NCBI GenBank assembly: GCA_035582835.1
Contig: JAYKAV010001300.1
Location: 487,283 to 551,282, forward strand
Reading direction: 5' to 3'
DNA from: Phoebastria nigripes
Lineage: Eukaryota > Chordata > Aves > Procellariiformes > Diomedeidae
DNA length: 64,000 nucleotides
Shown: positions 1 to 25,499 of the stretch, in pieces
Layout of the letters: every line of letters begins with the position of its first letter
How positions within the stretch are numbered: position 1 is the first letter of the stretch
Program-made: the position numbers and the translations under genes
Notes under the pieces: model-generated
What the model saw: the letters and a program-made list of their open reading frames with translations, nothing else
What the model was told of the DNA's origin: nothing
Database searches by the model: none

Positions 1-163
1 AGGCTGCCCAGGGAAGTGGTGGAGTCACCATCCCTGGAAGTATTTAAAAGATGTGTAGATGAGGCGCTTAGGGACATGGTTTAGTGGGCATGGTGGTGTT
101 GGGTTGACGGTTGGACTTGATCTTAGAGGTCTTTTCCAACCTTAATGATTCTATGATTCTATG
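1..163 (+). repeat. CR1 LINE, 3' end
   Basis: The stretch reads as the 3' terminal part of an avian CR1 retrotransposon on the plus strand: a GCCCAGGGAAGTGGTGGAGT core, then TTGGACTTGATCTTAGAGGT, CTTTTCCAACCTTAATGATT and a short tail of repeated ATTCTATG. The element is cut by the window edge, so its 5' part is not visible. This repeat family is one of the clearest signs that the source is a bird. Confidence 0.93.
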
Positions 164-1324
164 ACATCTAGCAGCCCTTCCTTTCTTCCTTACACGGAGA
201 GAAAACCCACACAACCGCTACACCTTGGCTCTGCCTACGCTCCCATGGAAGAACATCCCTGCATCAACGGTCAGACACATGAAAATTAGTATTCTTTAGA
301 CATCACATCAAATACCACTAAATAGGAATAGAGAAAGACTGAGCAATGACACAGCTAAATGTCATCAGAACTGCTGTACAGGTAAGTGTGTGGGATATTG
401 GGTGGGGATGTAACAGCAAAGAAAGAAGAGAAAAAAAAGATGAAACATCGCTGTGTGACCACAATGGCAAAAATGTGACTCAGAAAGGCCTGCTATTTTG
501 TTTTTTGAGGGGGCAGAGGACAATAACACTACTGTCACCAATGCCTGCAGAGCTTAAAAGAGGAAGGGGGAGAGACATATCCATACCTCTGCTTATTCAG
601 ATCCTTCACTTACACATAGAAAAGGAAAATCAAAGCTGGTTGATGACAAGCCCAAAACACACGTATTTCTTCAATGGAAAAATGAACTACACTGAGGTGT
701 TCAAAAAATAAGATGCTCATTTCCGAAATCAGAAAACACAACACCTTCTTGGAAGCAAGCTGTGCCAAAAATCTGCTTTGGGTGGGTGGAATACGCTCTG
801 TGGAATCGACTGTTCGTATTTCAATCAACAGTAATCAGCTGTTACAGAGAAAAGCATTCAACCAGAACAGACTGACTACTCTCTTCTTGTGGGAAGGAGA
901 CCCAAACTCCCTGCCTGGATGTAATTCTTTTTCATAGGAGAAAAAACTCCAACAAAGAAAGGGGACCAGAATTCTGACCTTCTGCTTTGAGGGAAATGGT
1001 GATGGGCCACCTGGCCCTTTTGGGTACAGACCATTATTACATTACCCTCAGCCCTACCCACAGGTAAGAGCTATGGCTTAACAGTTGATCCCTGGTACAA
1101 AATAATAAACAGAGCCGGCACTCTCCTGGCTCTTTGTTACTGCCCGAATAGAGGAATGTCTGACACCGCCAACAGACTTTACTGCTCGCTGGTGGGATCT
1201 TAGATAGCTCTTCTCATGGGATATCACTCAAGTACATTTCTCTCATGCAAATACTGTACTAACATAAAGTACATACTGTGCTAACATAAAGAGCTTATGG
1301 ACACAATCACCACTGCTAGATGGC
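164..1324. other. intergenic, nothing supported
   Basis: Between the CR1 tail and the presumed end of the TIMMDC1 transcript I see no exon, RNA gene or named repeat. The short open frames here (for example 346-711 on the plus strand) have low-complexity, non-protein-like content and no splice context. Confidence 0.5.
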
Positions 1325-1330
1325 TTTATT
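1325..1330 (-). promoter_or_regulatory. candidate TIMMDC1 polyadenylation signal
   Basis: TTTATT on the plus strand is AATAAA on the minus strand. It is the canonical hexamer I noticed downstream of the TIMMDC1 stop codon at 2181-2183, and would give a 3' UTR of about 0.85 kb. Cleavage would be expected 10-30 bases further left. Inference from the motif only. Confidence 0.4.
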
Positions 1331-1522
1331 GAGTGTCTTGAACCACATTTCCCCCAAAGGTAATCCCCTAATTTCCAACCTTCACATGAAATCAGAGGCC
1401 TTTTTACTGTTGTTAAAACTGTCCACAGTGCCAATTCTTCCACCATGACCACCAAAAGCAAGTCATCCTTTCTGTGGCCCCCTCAGCCACCCTTCTATTG
1501 AGGAACCCAAACCACGTCTTTT

Positions 1523-1945
1523 TCAGGGTATTTCCGTATCATTCCCAGCTCCCCCACCCTTCCTCAACATTGATTGCAAAATACCCCAAGTACTGTCGGA
1601 ACCAAGTGTGTTTTTCTGCAAAAAGCCTGAAGAAACCACCGTCAGCAAAACAGCATTGCCAAGCCAACCTGTGGGAGGGGGATGGCGAGAGGAGGAGAAC
1701 CACTCGCTCTGGTGCTGCCTGTATTGTGCTTTGACAGCAAGACCTTCAGGCGCCGTCTGAAGAGCAGCTTTCACCAGAGCATAATTAGCTTTTGGAATCA
1801 GGGTACCTTTAGCATCCAAACTATTCATAGGCTCCTTTACCTTGAATATTTCTACATCGCTGGTGGTTTGGACGTTTTCAGCAATGAAATGGGTTCTAGA
1901 CGAGGCTCTGGGGCTGCCCTCACCCCTGCCAAACCTAGATGACAC
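1523..1945 (-). other. open frame in the TIMMDC1 3' region; possible alternative last exon
   Basis: A 140-codon open frame lies on the minus strand inside the stretch that should be TIMMDC1 3' UTR. Its composition is protein-like in part (for example IFKVKEPMNSLDAKG). An AG precedes a G at about 1929, so coding exon 6 of TIMMDC1 (ending in TG) could join it in frame, skipping exon 7. The pyrimidine tract before that AG is poor, and exon 7 already gives a C-terminus with homology, so this is more likely non-coding. No known protein recognised. Confidence 0.2.
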
Positions 1946-2180
1946 TTCCTAGTCTGCAGAGTCTGCGTTTCCACCTCCTCAGGTAGAACAGGTTTGGCCC
2001 TTCCAAGCTCTTGTGCAGTGATATGCATCCATGAACAATGTTTTCAGCAAAATGCTTNTTCACAAGTGCACAGGATATTAACTGCGTTCACAGAAGACTT
2101 CCATGACCCCTTGACTGAAGACTTTTAGGAACAGAATCAAAATACTTTGTAGCTGCTTACAGCAGAGATCTGGGGAAGAC

Positions 2181-5100
2181 TCAGTAGCTCCTAGATTCTC
2201 TTGCTCTCTCCGTCTCCGGTCCTCCCTGGGCGTTGCTTTCCGTTTGGCCTAAGACTTCAGTCACACTGAGCCTGGATTGCCTAACGAGAGAAGAGAGAGT
2301 GCAAAGTAATTTTATGCCTGCATCCTCCTGACAAAGGCATCACTGCAGAATCCCAACTCTTGAAAAGTTTCTTCTAGAACTGGCATTATTTGTGAGTTTT
2401 AGTAAGTCACGCAACCAGTGTCATAGCCTTTTCTCCCCAAAGCCTCCAGCTATCCTTCTTCTTTCCTCTCTTTAACGGGGATGGAAAGAAGGCAGCAATG
2501 AAGGAAAAGCCAGAGTTCTGGCCTCTCTCAGTTTTGGCAAAGAAATACTAACATGCTTGTCCTGCTTGTCTTCTCAGCCACTGCAAAAGTGAAAAACTGA
2601 TGCAGAGTTACTGGGCCGGGGCACGACATGGATTTTGAACAAAATACCTTGTTACAAAATAAGCAGCAACATCTAACGTTGGGAAGATGAAATCACCAGT
2701 TCTCGGACTGGTGTGTGAAACACACCAAAAACCAAGAGCAGAAGAACCGAGGTTTAGAAAACCTAGTGTGTCATGGTTTCTTTAAATGTTTGAACCACAT
2801 AGACCCAGAGACACTTCTAGTCGAAGACTCGAACAGGCAGAGCTGTTCCTTACCACTCTGCTAACTTCTGTTCATACAGCTCCCTGCACTCACGATTTCT
2901 CTTCTCCTGCAAGGTCTCACCAGCAAGCTTCTGCATTACCATCAAGAGGCCCCCCGCAGGGATCCTAGAGGAGGAAGCAGAAAAGTCACAAGTCACCCAG
3001 GGGACACACAACACTAATAAGTTACTGGCATCAGCAAAAGGAGCATGCGGGGGCCAGCCACCGGCTCAGTGGAGCATAACATTCCCCAACACTCGTATCA
3101 CACCACAGACTAAGGTACTCCTATTCTAGTGTCAGCCACCGACCACAGCCTGTCTTCAGCTGTGACTCACTGTAGCCCCTTCGACAACATATTTTGAATT
3201 TACTCATTGACAGGCACACACAGGGCAAAGGGGTGGAAGGATTTAAGGTGCCCAAACAACCCCTGCAGATCACCTCACCCATAATTTAGACAGTCACACC
3301 CCTGCTTAGCTTCTGTCCAGCTCTGGAGGTACTTGTGTTTTCATTGGTAAAGCTCCCTAGGCTGCTTCCAGGCATGCCCACAGCTGACACCACCCTGTCA
3401 GTGCTAAGTAGCACATATAAAGCTCATCCTCTTGTCCAGGCAGGATCCCCAAATTCACTTGTCAGGATATTCACAAGCCAGTAGTTTGTGAAGAAATCCC
3501 AGTTCTGCTTGAAAAGTCAGACTTCTCCTGAGTTAAGAGGTCTTTGTCCTGATGGACAGAGCCCCGGAGAGAGAACCATGGGTTCCTCCATGCCCCAGGG
3601 AGCTTTAGGAGATACACGACTGCAAGACATACACGAAGAGATGTGCCACCCAACCACGCAGCTTCTTCCTCAGCATTTCCTAATGGCTGCTGCTCCACAT
3701 TTTGGCTTTGATGGAGCCTATTTTGTAAAAAAATCATTTTTACACAGATTCCTAACCTAGGGGCTGGCAGTTCCCAGGATGCCCCCTTCTTCAAAAGGTG
3801 TCATCGTGACATCCAACACCCCTTGTGTGCCATCTGGATTCTGAGCTGCTACAGGAGCAGTTGCTGATGAAGCTGAGAAGGGAGCCCAGAAGCTGTGTCT
3901 TACACTCCTGCCTTTACCCACAGACAACACAGTTCCTTAAAACAGATGTCCAATGGTTCTGTGCACAACCATTGGGCTCATCAGTGACCATGCCAAGGAA
4001 GGGGGACAGGAGACATGTCTATAACCCATCCTCATGATTTCCTATTTAACAGTAGTTCGTGTCGCCTCTAATAAGCAAATAGCAGCAAGTAAGATGCTCT
4101 ATTGAGAGCACTGAGTTCTTATCACTGAGGAAGCAGCAAAACACAACTCAAGAAAAAAAAAGAAGAAAAAAAAAAGCAGTTTAAAGGCTGGAAGAAAAGT
4201 CGTCATCATCATGAGGTCCCAAGAGAGATACAGAAAATTCCTCAAGGCAAGAGAGCAAGGGAAGTTTCTGTAGCCCCACCTATGATTCAAGGCTTGGTGT
4301 GTGAGGCTGCCGTCTAACAAACACCCTCAAAGAGTAGCTGTGTCTCGATCACTCATCAGCAGCAGTCGCAACTCACCCAAACGCTGTTCCGAACATGAAG
4401 CCGCCTGCCAGTCCCTGCAGGCCCAAGTGCATTCTGAAAAGGGCTCCTGTGAAGGCTAAAAAAACCACAAACCCACTGAAACCACAAACAGCCCCCCACC
4501 GGCCATCACATACAGATGGAGGGAGCTGCTTTGCTGCACTTCTCCTCTCCGTGAGCTGACATCTGCTTTTAACAGAGCAGAAACCAAGCGCCGTGGCCAG
4601 CGGGAGGGACCCTCACCATACAGTCACCTTGGTCTCTGCGCTAAAACATTGCGCAAAGCTCCTTCTGCTTCAGAAAAACTCCCCAAGAAATGCTAAGAAG
4701 TAAAGGTATCTGTGAAAGTAAAACCGAGCTCTCCGGGCTGGAGCACGATCCCTCCCCCTTTTCTTTTTTTCTATTCAACAACAGCTAATAATAGTAGCTG
4801 CCATGTAAGGCAGAAAAGATCAGTAAAACACGTATCCAACTGTAAGGGCAATAAAGCCTGTAAAACACAACAAGCAGATCACTTACCCGGAGCCCTCTTG
4901 CCAAAAGCAGACATGCAAAACTTAGCATGAAAAGCGTAGTTTATAAACAGCGCACTGAACTGTTATAAAAAGCAGAAATAAGAAATGCTTTCCCTGCTAA
5001 ATAGGTGGTTATGAGAGCAGGTTATGCACCAAGTGTTGCCTTTACCCTACACAAGCATTTTTCACCCAAAAAACTCCAGCAAGTATTTTCAAGATGAACT

Positions 5101-8100
5101 GATAACCACAAAACTCCCCAATGGTTTCAGAAGTGCATCGATATCTCTCCGTTGCAAATACACACACGCAGCAGTTAAACAACGGAGCAAAGTCATGACA
5201 GCAGTCGGTAGAACAGGAAACAAACCCAGGAGCACAGAAGCTAGAGACCTGCTCAAATCCAAGAGATACGGATTTCTGCTCATGCTTTCCCGTTTATGAC
5301 CCTTGCTCACAAAGAGAAAAGTACACAAGGTTGCAGCAGTCTTACCTCCCGCCGAAGCAAAATTACTGATGGTGGTTTTATTGCGGTACACAGACAGACC
5401 AGTGCTCACCGTGCTGCAAAGATAAGGCACAGAAGAAGTCAGCAGTTGCACATGGAAAAAGACAGGTAGCAAAACACAGCCTGAAATAAAGCTGGATTTC
5501 ATTAAGCCAACCCTCAGGTTGCCTCCAACCACCTTGCTGCCCATCTGCCCAGAGCGCACACGCGCCAGCCACAAGTGCCTTGATTTCTGTGACTTTACTG
5601 CAGGCAGCTGCACAGCCAGAGGCCGGGGAATACCAGGATTCCCGGCCTGGATCTGGGATATTCTTTCTTTTTCTTTTTAATCAAAGATATTTTTTTCCAC
5701 CGTATATTCAAGGATAAAAGGAACTGAGCAATGAAAAGGTCCCGTCCGCCAGTCAGTCCTGACGTAGCACCTTTACCCCCAGAAGCTGAATCCGTGTGTC
5801 AGTAAGATCTTGCCTGATGTAGACAGTCCCCACCCCTAGAGCTAAGTCACACTCATGATGTCAGCAGGGTCACCTACTCTTGCAGCATGAGATTTCCCGC
5901 CAGGGTAGGTACACCGTCTCCTCCAAAAACATCAGTTAAGCCCCAAAACACTCTCTGTTCGCAGTTCAGCAGCCACATCCTCCCCAGCGCTTTAGCAAGC
6001 CTCCTGCACGACATCTACAAGTCAACAGCCATCGCCCTCTCCTTCCCAACGCTGTAACGTCACCCCAGCCTTTGTACAAGGTAAAACTAAACAATTTGGT
6101 TTTAAACTGCGAAACTCAAAATTCACACAACCGCAGGACGAAATTTTCAACTTGGACTTTACAGAAACAATTAATGCTGAGCGGCAAATATCTTCTTTTT
6201 TACAAAGGGGTGGTGAAAAAGGGCGACNATCTTCCTGCAGGGGAGACATCTGGTGGAAGATGACGAGGTTACATGTCAAGCCCAGGAAAATCCAAAGAAA
6301 TCAAAAGCTCCNGGAGAGCAAGCAAGCAGCTCGCTAATGAAACCTAAGAATAGATACTAAACCAAAAGGAGTCAAAGAAACCAAAAGAGATCGAGGAAGG
6401 AATTCAGAAGGAACAAAAAAATTAGGGAGACAGAGATATAAAATAATGCTAGTCAATACTGCTGGTATCTTAAAAGCAGAAGGGGAATTTAAACAGAACA
6501 TACCTGCAGACATAGTCAATGCAGGTTTAGGACTACACATAAATTTACCATTTTAAATGTCAGGGAAGGAGATAACTCCTAGTTTAAAATGGCATTATTT
6601 GGAAGAGCGTGCTTAGTTTGATGCTATATTGTCAGAAATACACTGACACATCTAGGGGAGAAAATCAGGGAAGTGGAACACTATCTCTGCGTTGGTTGTG
6701 TCTGTAGGAAAAATTTGAAGGCCTGAAGAGGTACATACAACTGGTAGGTCTGACGTTCAGCGACTGCTTAATAACAAGACAATCATCTGCAGGCATTTGA
6801 GGACAAGAACAAAGAATTGTGAGTAATGCTAGTGTATACAGACTAGGAGTAATGAGACATAACAAAAAGGAGAAAATTAGCGTGGGATAGAAAGCTCTTC
6901 CAGAAACAGCCAACACACTGTAACACTCTCCCAGAGCAAAACGCAAAAAAAGCGATGAAGCAAAAGCAGAAAGAAGCTGCCAAGTACAGGGAAGAAGAGT
7001 ATTCAAGTCAATAACAGCATGGATTAGATGTAAGGAACAGGGCTTTTTCAGTTTTAGTTTTTGTGTTGGTTCGTTAGAAGATCTGAATTCTGGGATAATT
7101 ATAAAAGGTTAAATCCTCTTTATGTTCACGCCTTATCAATCAGACTCGCTGTTAACACAACACTTTGAGCCTTAATCAATCACCAGTAGTCTCTCAAGGA
7201 GCTGCAAGCACTGCCGGCACGAAGGGCTCCTGGCCACTAACAAGTGCTTAAGCATAAGCCAGCTCGTCTCCCACTACCATCGGGAAACACTCACTTGAAT
7301 ATTGTCACAAAAGCGGCTACTCTCCAGCTCCAGCGCCAGCCGTAGCGGATGAAACTCCGGAGCCCAGCACGATGCGCGGATTGCTAGGGGGAGAGAGAAG
7401 ACAGGTTACAGCTCACAGCCCGGCTCCTCCTTGCCGGCACCACCAGCCCGCTGCCATCTGNGGTATTCGCGACAGGTTGCGGGACTGATGTCACTTGGGA
7501 ACGATACCCTGACCCTTAGGGATCAAGTCGGTCATCATCGGAGGAAAAGCCGCCCACGTTTACCCCAGCCACCAACAGGAAAACCAAGAATTCATTCCAG
7601 TTTGCAACGTCAACCGGTCTTTCTAATCCTGGTGCTGAAACACATCTGGGGGGACAGGGAGAGCCTTCTGAGGACAGCAGCAGAGGAGAAGAAAGGGGGG
7701 GCATACTAGAAACTAGTTCTTCATTATTATGAGTTCATAAGTATTAATAAATAATAACCATTAATAAATAATAACAATAATAAGTAAATAATAACCACCT
7801 ACTTTAAATGTTAAGAGACCATCAAGCTCTGCAGTTTAGCACTGGCGCTTAAAAGCTTGGCGATAAGCAGCTTTTAAAAAGATGCGGTAAACAGAAGCTT
7901 CATAAGAATTAAAAACATTCCAGTTAACACCATGAAAGAAACAAATTCTCTCTTCCAGTGCCTGCGGTGTAAGTGCTTAGCCCAGGTGCAGGTACACAAG
8001 AGAGTCAGCAGAAGGACAGGGTGAAGCCAGGCACCGATTCTATGCAGGCCGCTACGTCGGGGCCAAATCTACATAGCGAATGATGTAAAATCAGGCAGAT

Positions 8101-9084
8101 TTTTAAAGGGGATTTTTTCCTAATAATCCAGGTAAGCAACAGTTTAATCGAGGAACAAACTCCCAATACATCTATGAAATGTCACAAACGTTCTTTGTTG
8201 TGAGGCGTAGTGATAAGCTAAAGAATTTTAAATGGTCTTAAAATAACTCACACGACTAGGAGGACACCATGGAGTGAAGTCTCTTGCCAACACGCTAAAA
8301 CTTAAACGCCGAAAGACTTTTCAAGACATCTTGATTAATCAGCCATTTCACACCCACTCGGAGTTGCGTGTCACGCATCTTACTAAACCAAGGTCATCCG
8401 GTCTCCTACGGGCCTCTCTCTCACCACGAACCGCAGGCCGCAGCGGCCGCCCCTCCCGCAGCCGGGGCCGTGCGGCCGTCCCTGCCCCGCACGCCTGCGG
8501 GGGCTCCGGGGAGGCTTCGGTCCCCGGAGCGGCGGGCGATGCCCAGCGCTCCCCCGACGGGAACCCCGGCCGCTCCCCCCGTGTAACCCCCCCTACACAG
8601 CGGGTCTCCCGGCTTCGCGGGTGGGCGCGGCCGGGCTCGGCCGGGCCGGGCCGGGCCCGTGCGGGGGCGCGGGGGCCGTACCACCGCATCGGCGCGGTTC
8701 TGGAAGAGCTCCCCGTGGCTCCTCTCGATGAAGGCCTTCCGGGCGTGGTAGAAGGCCGGCAGCCCGCCGTACACCCAGCCGACGACTCCCCCGGTGAAGG
8801 CCGACTTGACGATGTTCACCGTTTCCTCCGGGTACCGCTGCCGCTCGCTGCAAGGGAAGGGCAGGGCTGGGCTCCTCTGGGCTCGGGAAGCACGGGGGGC
8901 CCGCGGGCAGCGCCGGGCCCAGCGCCCGCGGACGCCCGCTGCGGCCCGCCGCCCCGGCCCAGCCCGGCCCGGCCCGCCCCGGTCCTCACTCGCGCTGCCA
9001 GAGCTCTCTGAGCCGCTCCCAGCCCGTCTGCGGCGGCGGCGCGGGGCGGCCGAACCGCGGCTGAGCGCCGACCCCCTCCGCCAT
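2181..9084 (-). CDS. TIMMDC1: TIMMDC1, complex I assembly factor of the inner mitochondrial membrane
   Basis: Seven coding exons in transcript order: 9084-8990, 8847-8682, 7383-7295, 5413-5346, 4455-4377, 2964-2854, 2280-2181. All introns are GT/AG and phases agree, giving 235 residues. The product belongs to the Tim17/Tim22/Tim23 family and, from family knowledge, helps build the membrane arm of respiratory complex I. Seen here: GWERLRELW at residues 21-29, the glycine-rich membrane segment [19 protein letters not shown] (about 49-67), [15 protein letters not shown] (about 91), a third segment [14 protein letters not shown], then [20 protein letters not shown] and a charged helix ending [10 protein letters not shown]. 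The start ATG is in a GCCATGG context. Compared with the human protein (285 residues), the N-terminus is about 35 residues shorter and the C-terminal tail about 17 shorter and divergent (ends ESRSY). Intron 1 is only 142 bases. The gene lies downstream of, and in the same direction as, POGLUT1. Confidence 0.95.
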
Positions 9085-9280
9085 GGCCCTCCCCGGCGCC
9101 GGCGGCAGCGCCGGGCGGGCGCGGCAGCGCCCCCTGCCCCCCGGCGGGGCACGGCACGGAGCGGCGCGGCGGGAGCGGGCCTGGCCCCGCTTCCCCTCCA
9201 GGAGAGCCCGCGGCGGCGGGCGCCGGGCCTCCCCGCAGGTAGAGGCGAGGTCCCGTCCTCTCCACTAAGAGCAAGGGGTC
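8430..9280 (-). promoter_or_regulatory. CpG-island promoter and 5' end of TIMMDC1
   Basis: A very GC-rich, CpG-dense block covers TIMMDC1 exons 1 and 2 and about 200 bases upstream of the ATG. No TATA box is seen. The transcription start should lie between about 9090 and 9270 on the minus strand. Long open frames on both strands inside this block are a by-product of high GC content and are not listed as genes. Confidence 0.75.
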
Positions 9281-9473
9281 GGGGCTGGTTCAGCAACGCG
9301 AAAAAAAGGAATCGGACTGAAAAGCGCCCAGATCACACAGGAGACTGACCAGAGGAAGGTTCCAGCCACGGTGACCCCAGACTGGAGGTAGAGACACCCC
9401 AAGTATTACTGTGAAAAACCAGAAAGACACGCGTCACCATCTTTGGGGAAACAGCTGGGGGCTATCCAGATCT

Positions 9474-9679
9474 TTTATTACAATTCTGACTAAGCAATGA
9501 TGCGTCCAACAAAACTTCATTTTCGTTTGTTTTTTATTAATTAAAAACGGTTTAAAAATATTATACATAGCTGTTTCAGTTTCTCAGAGTGCTGTCTCTC
9601 CATGGACTAAAAATACAAAACCTGAAAACCCCTTCCACTCTTGCACAGTTCTTTTCCTCAGAAACCAGACCATTTTAAT
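9474..9679 (-). promoter_or_regulatory. candidate POGLUT1 polyadenylation signals
   Basis: Minus-strand AATAAA occurs at 9538-9533 and 9479-9474, and ATTAAA at 9679-9674. They sit about 1.6-1.8 kb after the POGLUT1 stop codon and only about 200-400 bases before the TIMMDC1 CpG island, which is where the upstream gene of a tandem pair would be expected to end. Which hexamer is used cannot be told from sequence. Confidence 0.4.
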
Positions 9680-9699
9680 ACCCTGATTTGTTTCCTCTG

Positions 9700-11266
9700 C
9701 AGGCTGGGATAACCCAGGTGCCCGTCACGTAACCACTGTGCTGCTCCAGCAACCAGCGCTTGATGAATAGGTCTGGCAGGTACGTCCCTGTACCAGGGCT
9801 TGGCAGTGCTGCGAGGCCTCAGTGTGAGCTCATCTGTGTGTAGGTGCACTTAGCGTTATCGTTCCTTGTAGTGTTTTCTTGTTCTCTGATCCAAACTGAC
9901 TGCAGAGGAGACCACAAGCTGTTGCTATCATTCTCTTCCATTAATGTGCTGCTTCCTATGCCTTGAGGCCGCTTTATCATCAAGGGTGCTCACCTGGGAG
10001 GCAGCAGCCCTCCTGGGATCCTGTGCTGCTGCCCACACTCTTCTGAGCACCTGTCTGGATGCCAGAGAAGATGCTGCTTCCTACCAGGCCTCTTAACTCA
10101 GGGGCCACAGAGCATTTCATAAATTGTGCTCCCTGAGCTGAGCAGCCCGTAGTGGGCATAAATACAGTGAGCACAAGCAACCTGTGACTGAACTCAAAAT
10201 GAGTAATGTGGGGAGTAGCTGCCACTGTGTGGCCAAAGACATTCCCTCAACCAGACTGAAGGAGATGAGAAAAGGAGTGTAACAGCTGTGGGAAAGGAAA
10301 GAAAAGCAAATACTGAAGGGAGCAGATGTGTTACCAGTCTCAAAAAAAAAAACCAAAAACAAAAAACAAAAAAAACCCCAACCCTAGAAAGATTACAGAA
10401 GGGGATCAGAGCAGAGAATCTGTGAACATCTGGAAAAAAGAAGAGCCGACTCTAACTGCATATACTTTCTCTGGGTTCTTAAGGGTGTCTAGCCAGCCGA
10501 CCGGGGAGAGCTTGTTAATAGGGGCTCAGTTCTGCATGGCTGCATGGGCACCCAGCTCATCTGTCAGAGGATGAACCGTCTTTATCTCAGTTGCCAACTG
10601 CTTGACTGTCTGCTACTCAGGCTTAGCACTGTGGCAACATCATCATCACTGGCCGCTCCCCTGTGAGGTAGATAGTTCAACTGTGCAAGGATCATTTGTC
10701 CTTGCAATGGCACATCAAAGCCTTACCATCAACCTCTTTAAAAACCTGACATAAACATCAGAAAACTAAGCTCTAAGCTATCTAAAAAGGTTACCCCAAA
10801 TCCCAGTACCTGCTTCTGTCAGAGAACACCTAATATCCCAAGTGCTATCACACAGGTGAGAAAACATTGACCATCTACAAAAACAGGGGCATGTATCTCC
10901 CAGCTGAGTGTAGCTGACAGTCTGTGTACCTTGCTCATGAGTACAGAGGACTTGGTAAAAAGTCCAGTAAAATTAACTGCTCTCATTCTGAGACAGGTAG
11001 TAACTAAGTCCCAAATGCTAACAACCCTCTTCCAGAGACGAGCATAACCTCCCCATTAAATAGCCATAATCCAACGTTCTACTTAATGTTCTTACGGTGA
11101 CAGTACAACCGGGTCCCACTGTATGGGAGCAATTTCAAAGTTTGCCTGTTGCTGTTCTCTGTAGTTCTAGCGTAAAGGGTAAGAAGAGAGAACAAGAAAG
11201 AAGATACACTGATCTTCAGATTTCCACAGAGATCAGTTTGAGCTGAAGAGAACAACAGAGAAGTCT
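9700..11266 (-). other. probable POGLUT1 3' UTR
   Basis: The stretch between the POGLUT1 stop codon and the candidate polyadenylation signals holds no other exon that I can support. It contains an A-rich low-complexity run at about 10340-10382. Assigned to the 3' UTR by position only. Confidence 0.4.
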
Positions 11267-25270
<14,004 letters not shown>

Positions 25271-25349
25271 GCCGCCGCCGCCGCCAGCACCGCCCTGCGC
25301 ATGCGCGATCCGCCGCCGGCGGGAGCGGGTGGAGGTGATGCCCCAACCA

Positions 25350-25392
25350 AAGATGGCGGCCGTCGCCGCCAGCCCCGCACAAAGATGGCGGC
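25350..25392 (+). promoter_or_regulatory. paired YY1-type boxes
   Basis: AAGATGGCGGC occurs at 25350-25360 and again at 25382-25392, both in plus orientation and 32 bases apart. This is the extended YY1 site usually found just downstream of a transcription start and read in the gene's direction, so it points to a plus-strand start slightly to the left. The second box contains an ATG that opens a frame of about 31 codons ending at the TAG near 25480. Confidence 0.6.
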
Positions 25393-25425
25393 GCTAGCAG
25401 NGGGCGTTGTGCTGCGGCGGTTGAT

Positions 25426-25437
25426 GGGAGCTGTAGT
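25426..25437 (-). promoter_or_regulatory. ZNF143-like box
   Basis: The minus strand reads ACTACAGCTCCC, close to the ACTACAATTCCC element bound by ZNF143 in CpG-island promoters. Two positions differ from that form, so binding is a guess. Confidence 0.35.
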
Positions 25438-25499
25438 TCCCGCGGCAGCTCAGTGGCGGCGCTGTCCTTCCCCACTCTAGGGCTGCGTGTGGGGGGACC

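Noticed and set aside
8274..9348. Long open frames on both strands over the TIMMDC1 promoter (up to 291 codons).
   Set aside because: They arise from GC-rich sequence without stops; only the parts belonging to TIMMDC1 exons 1 and 2 show homology.
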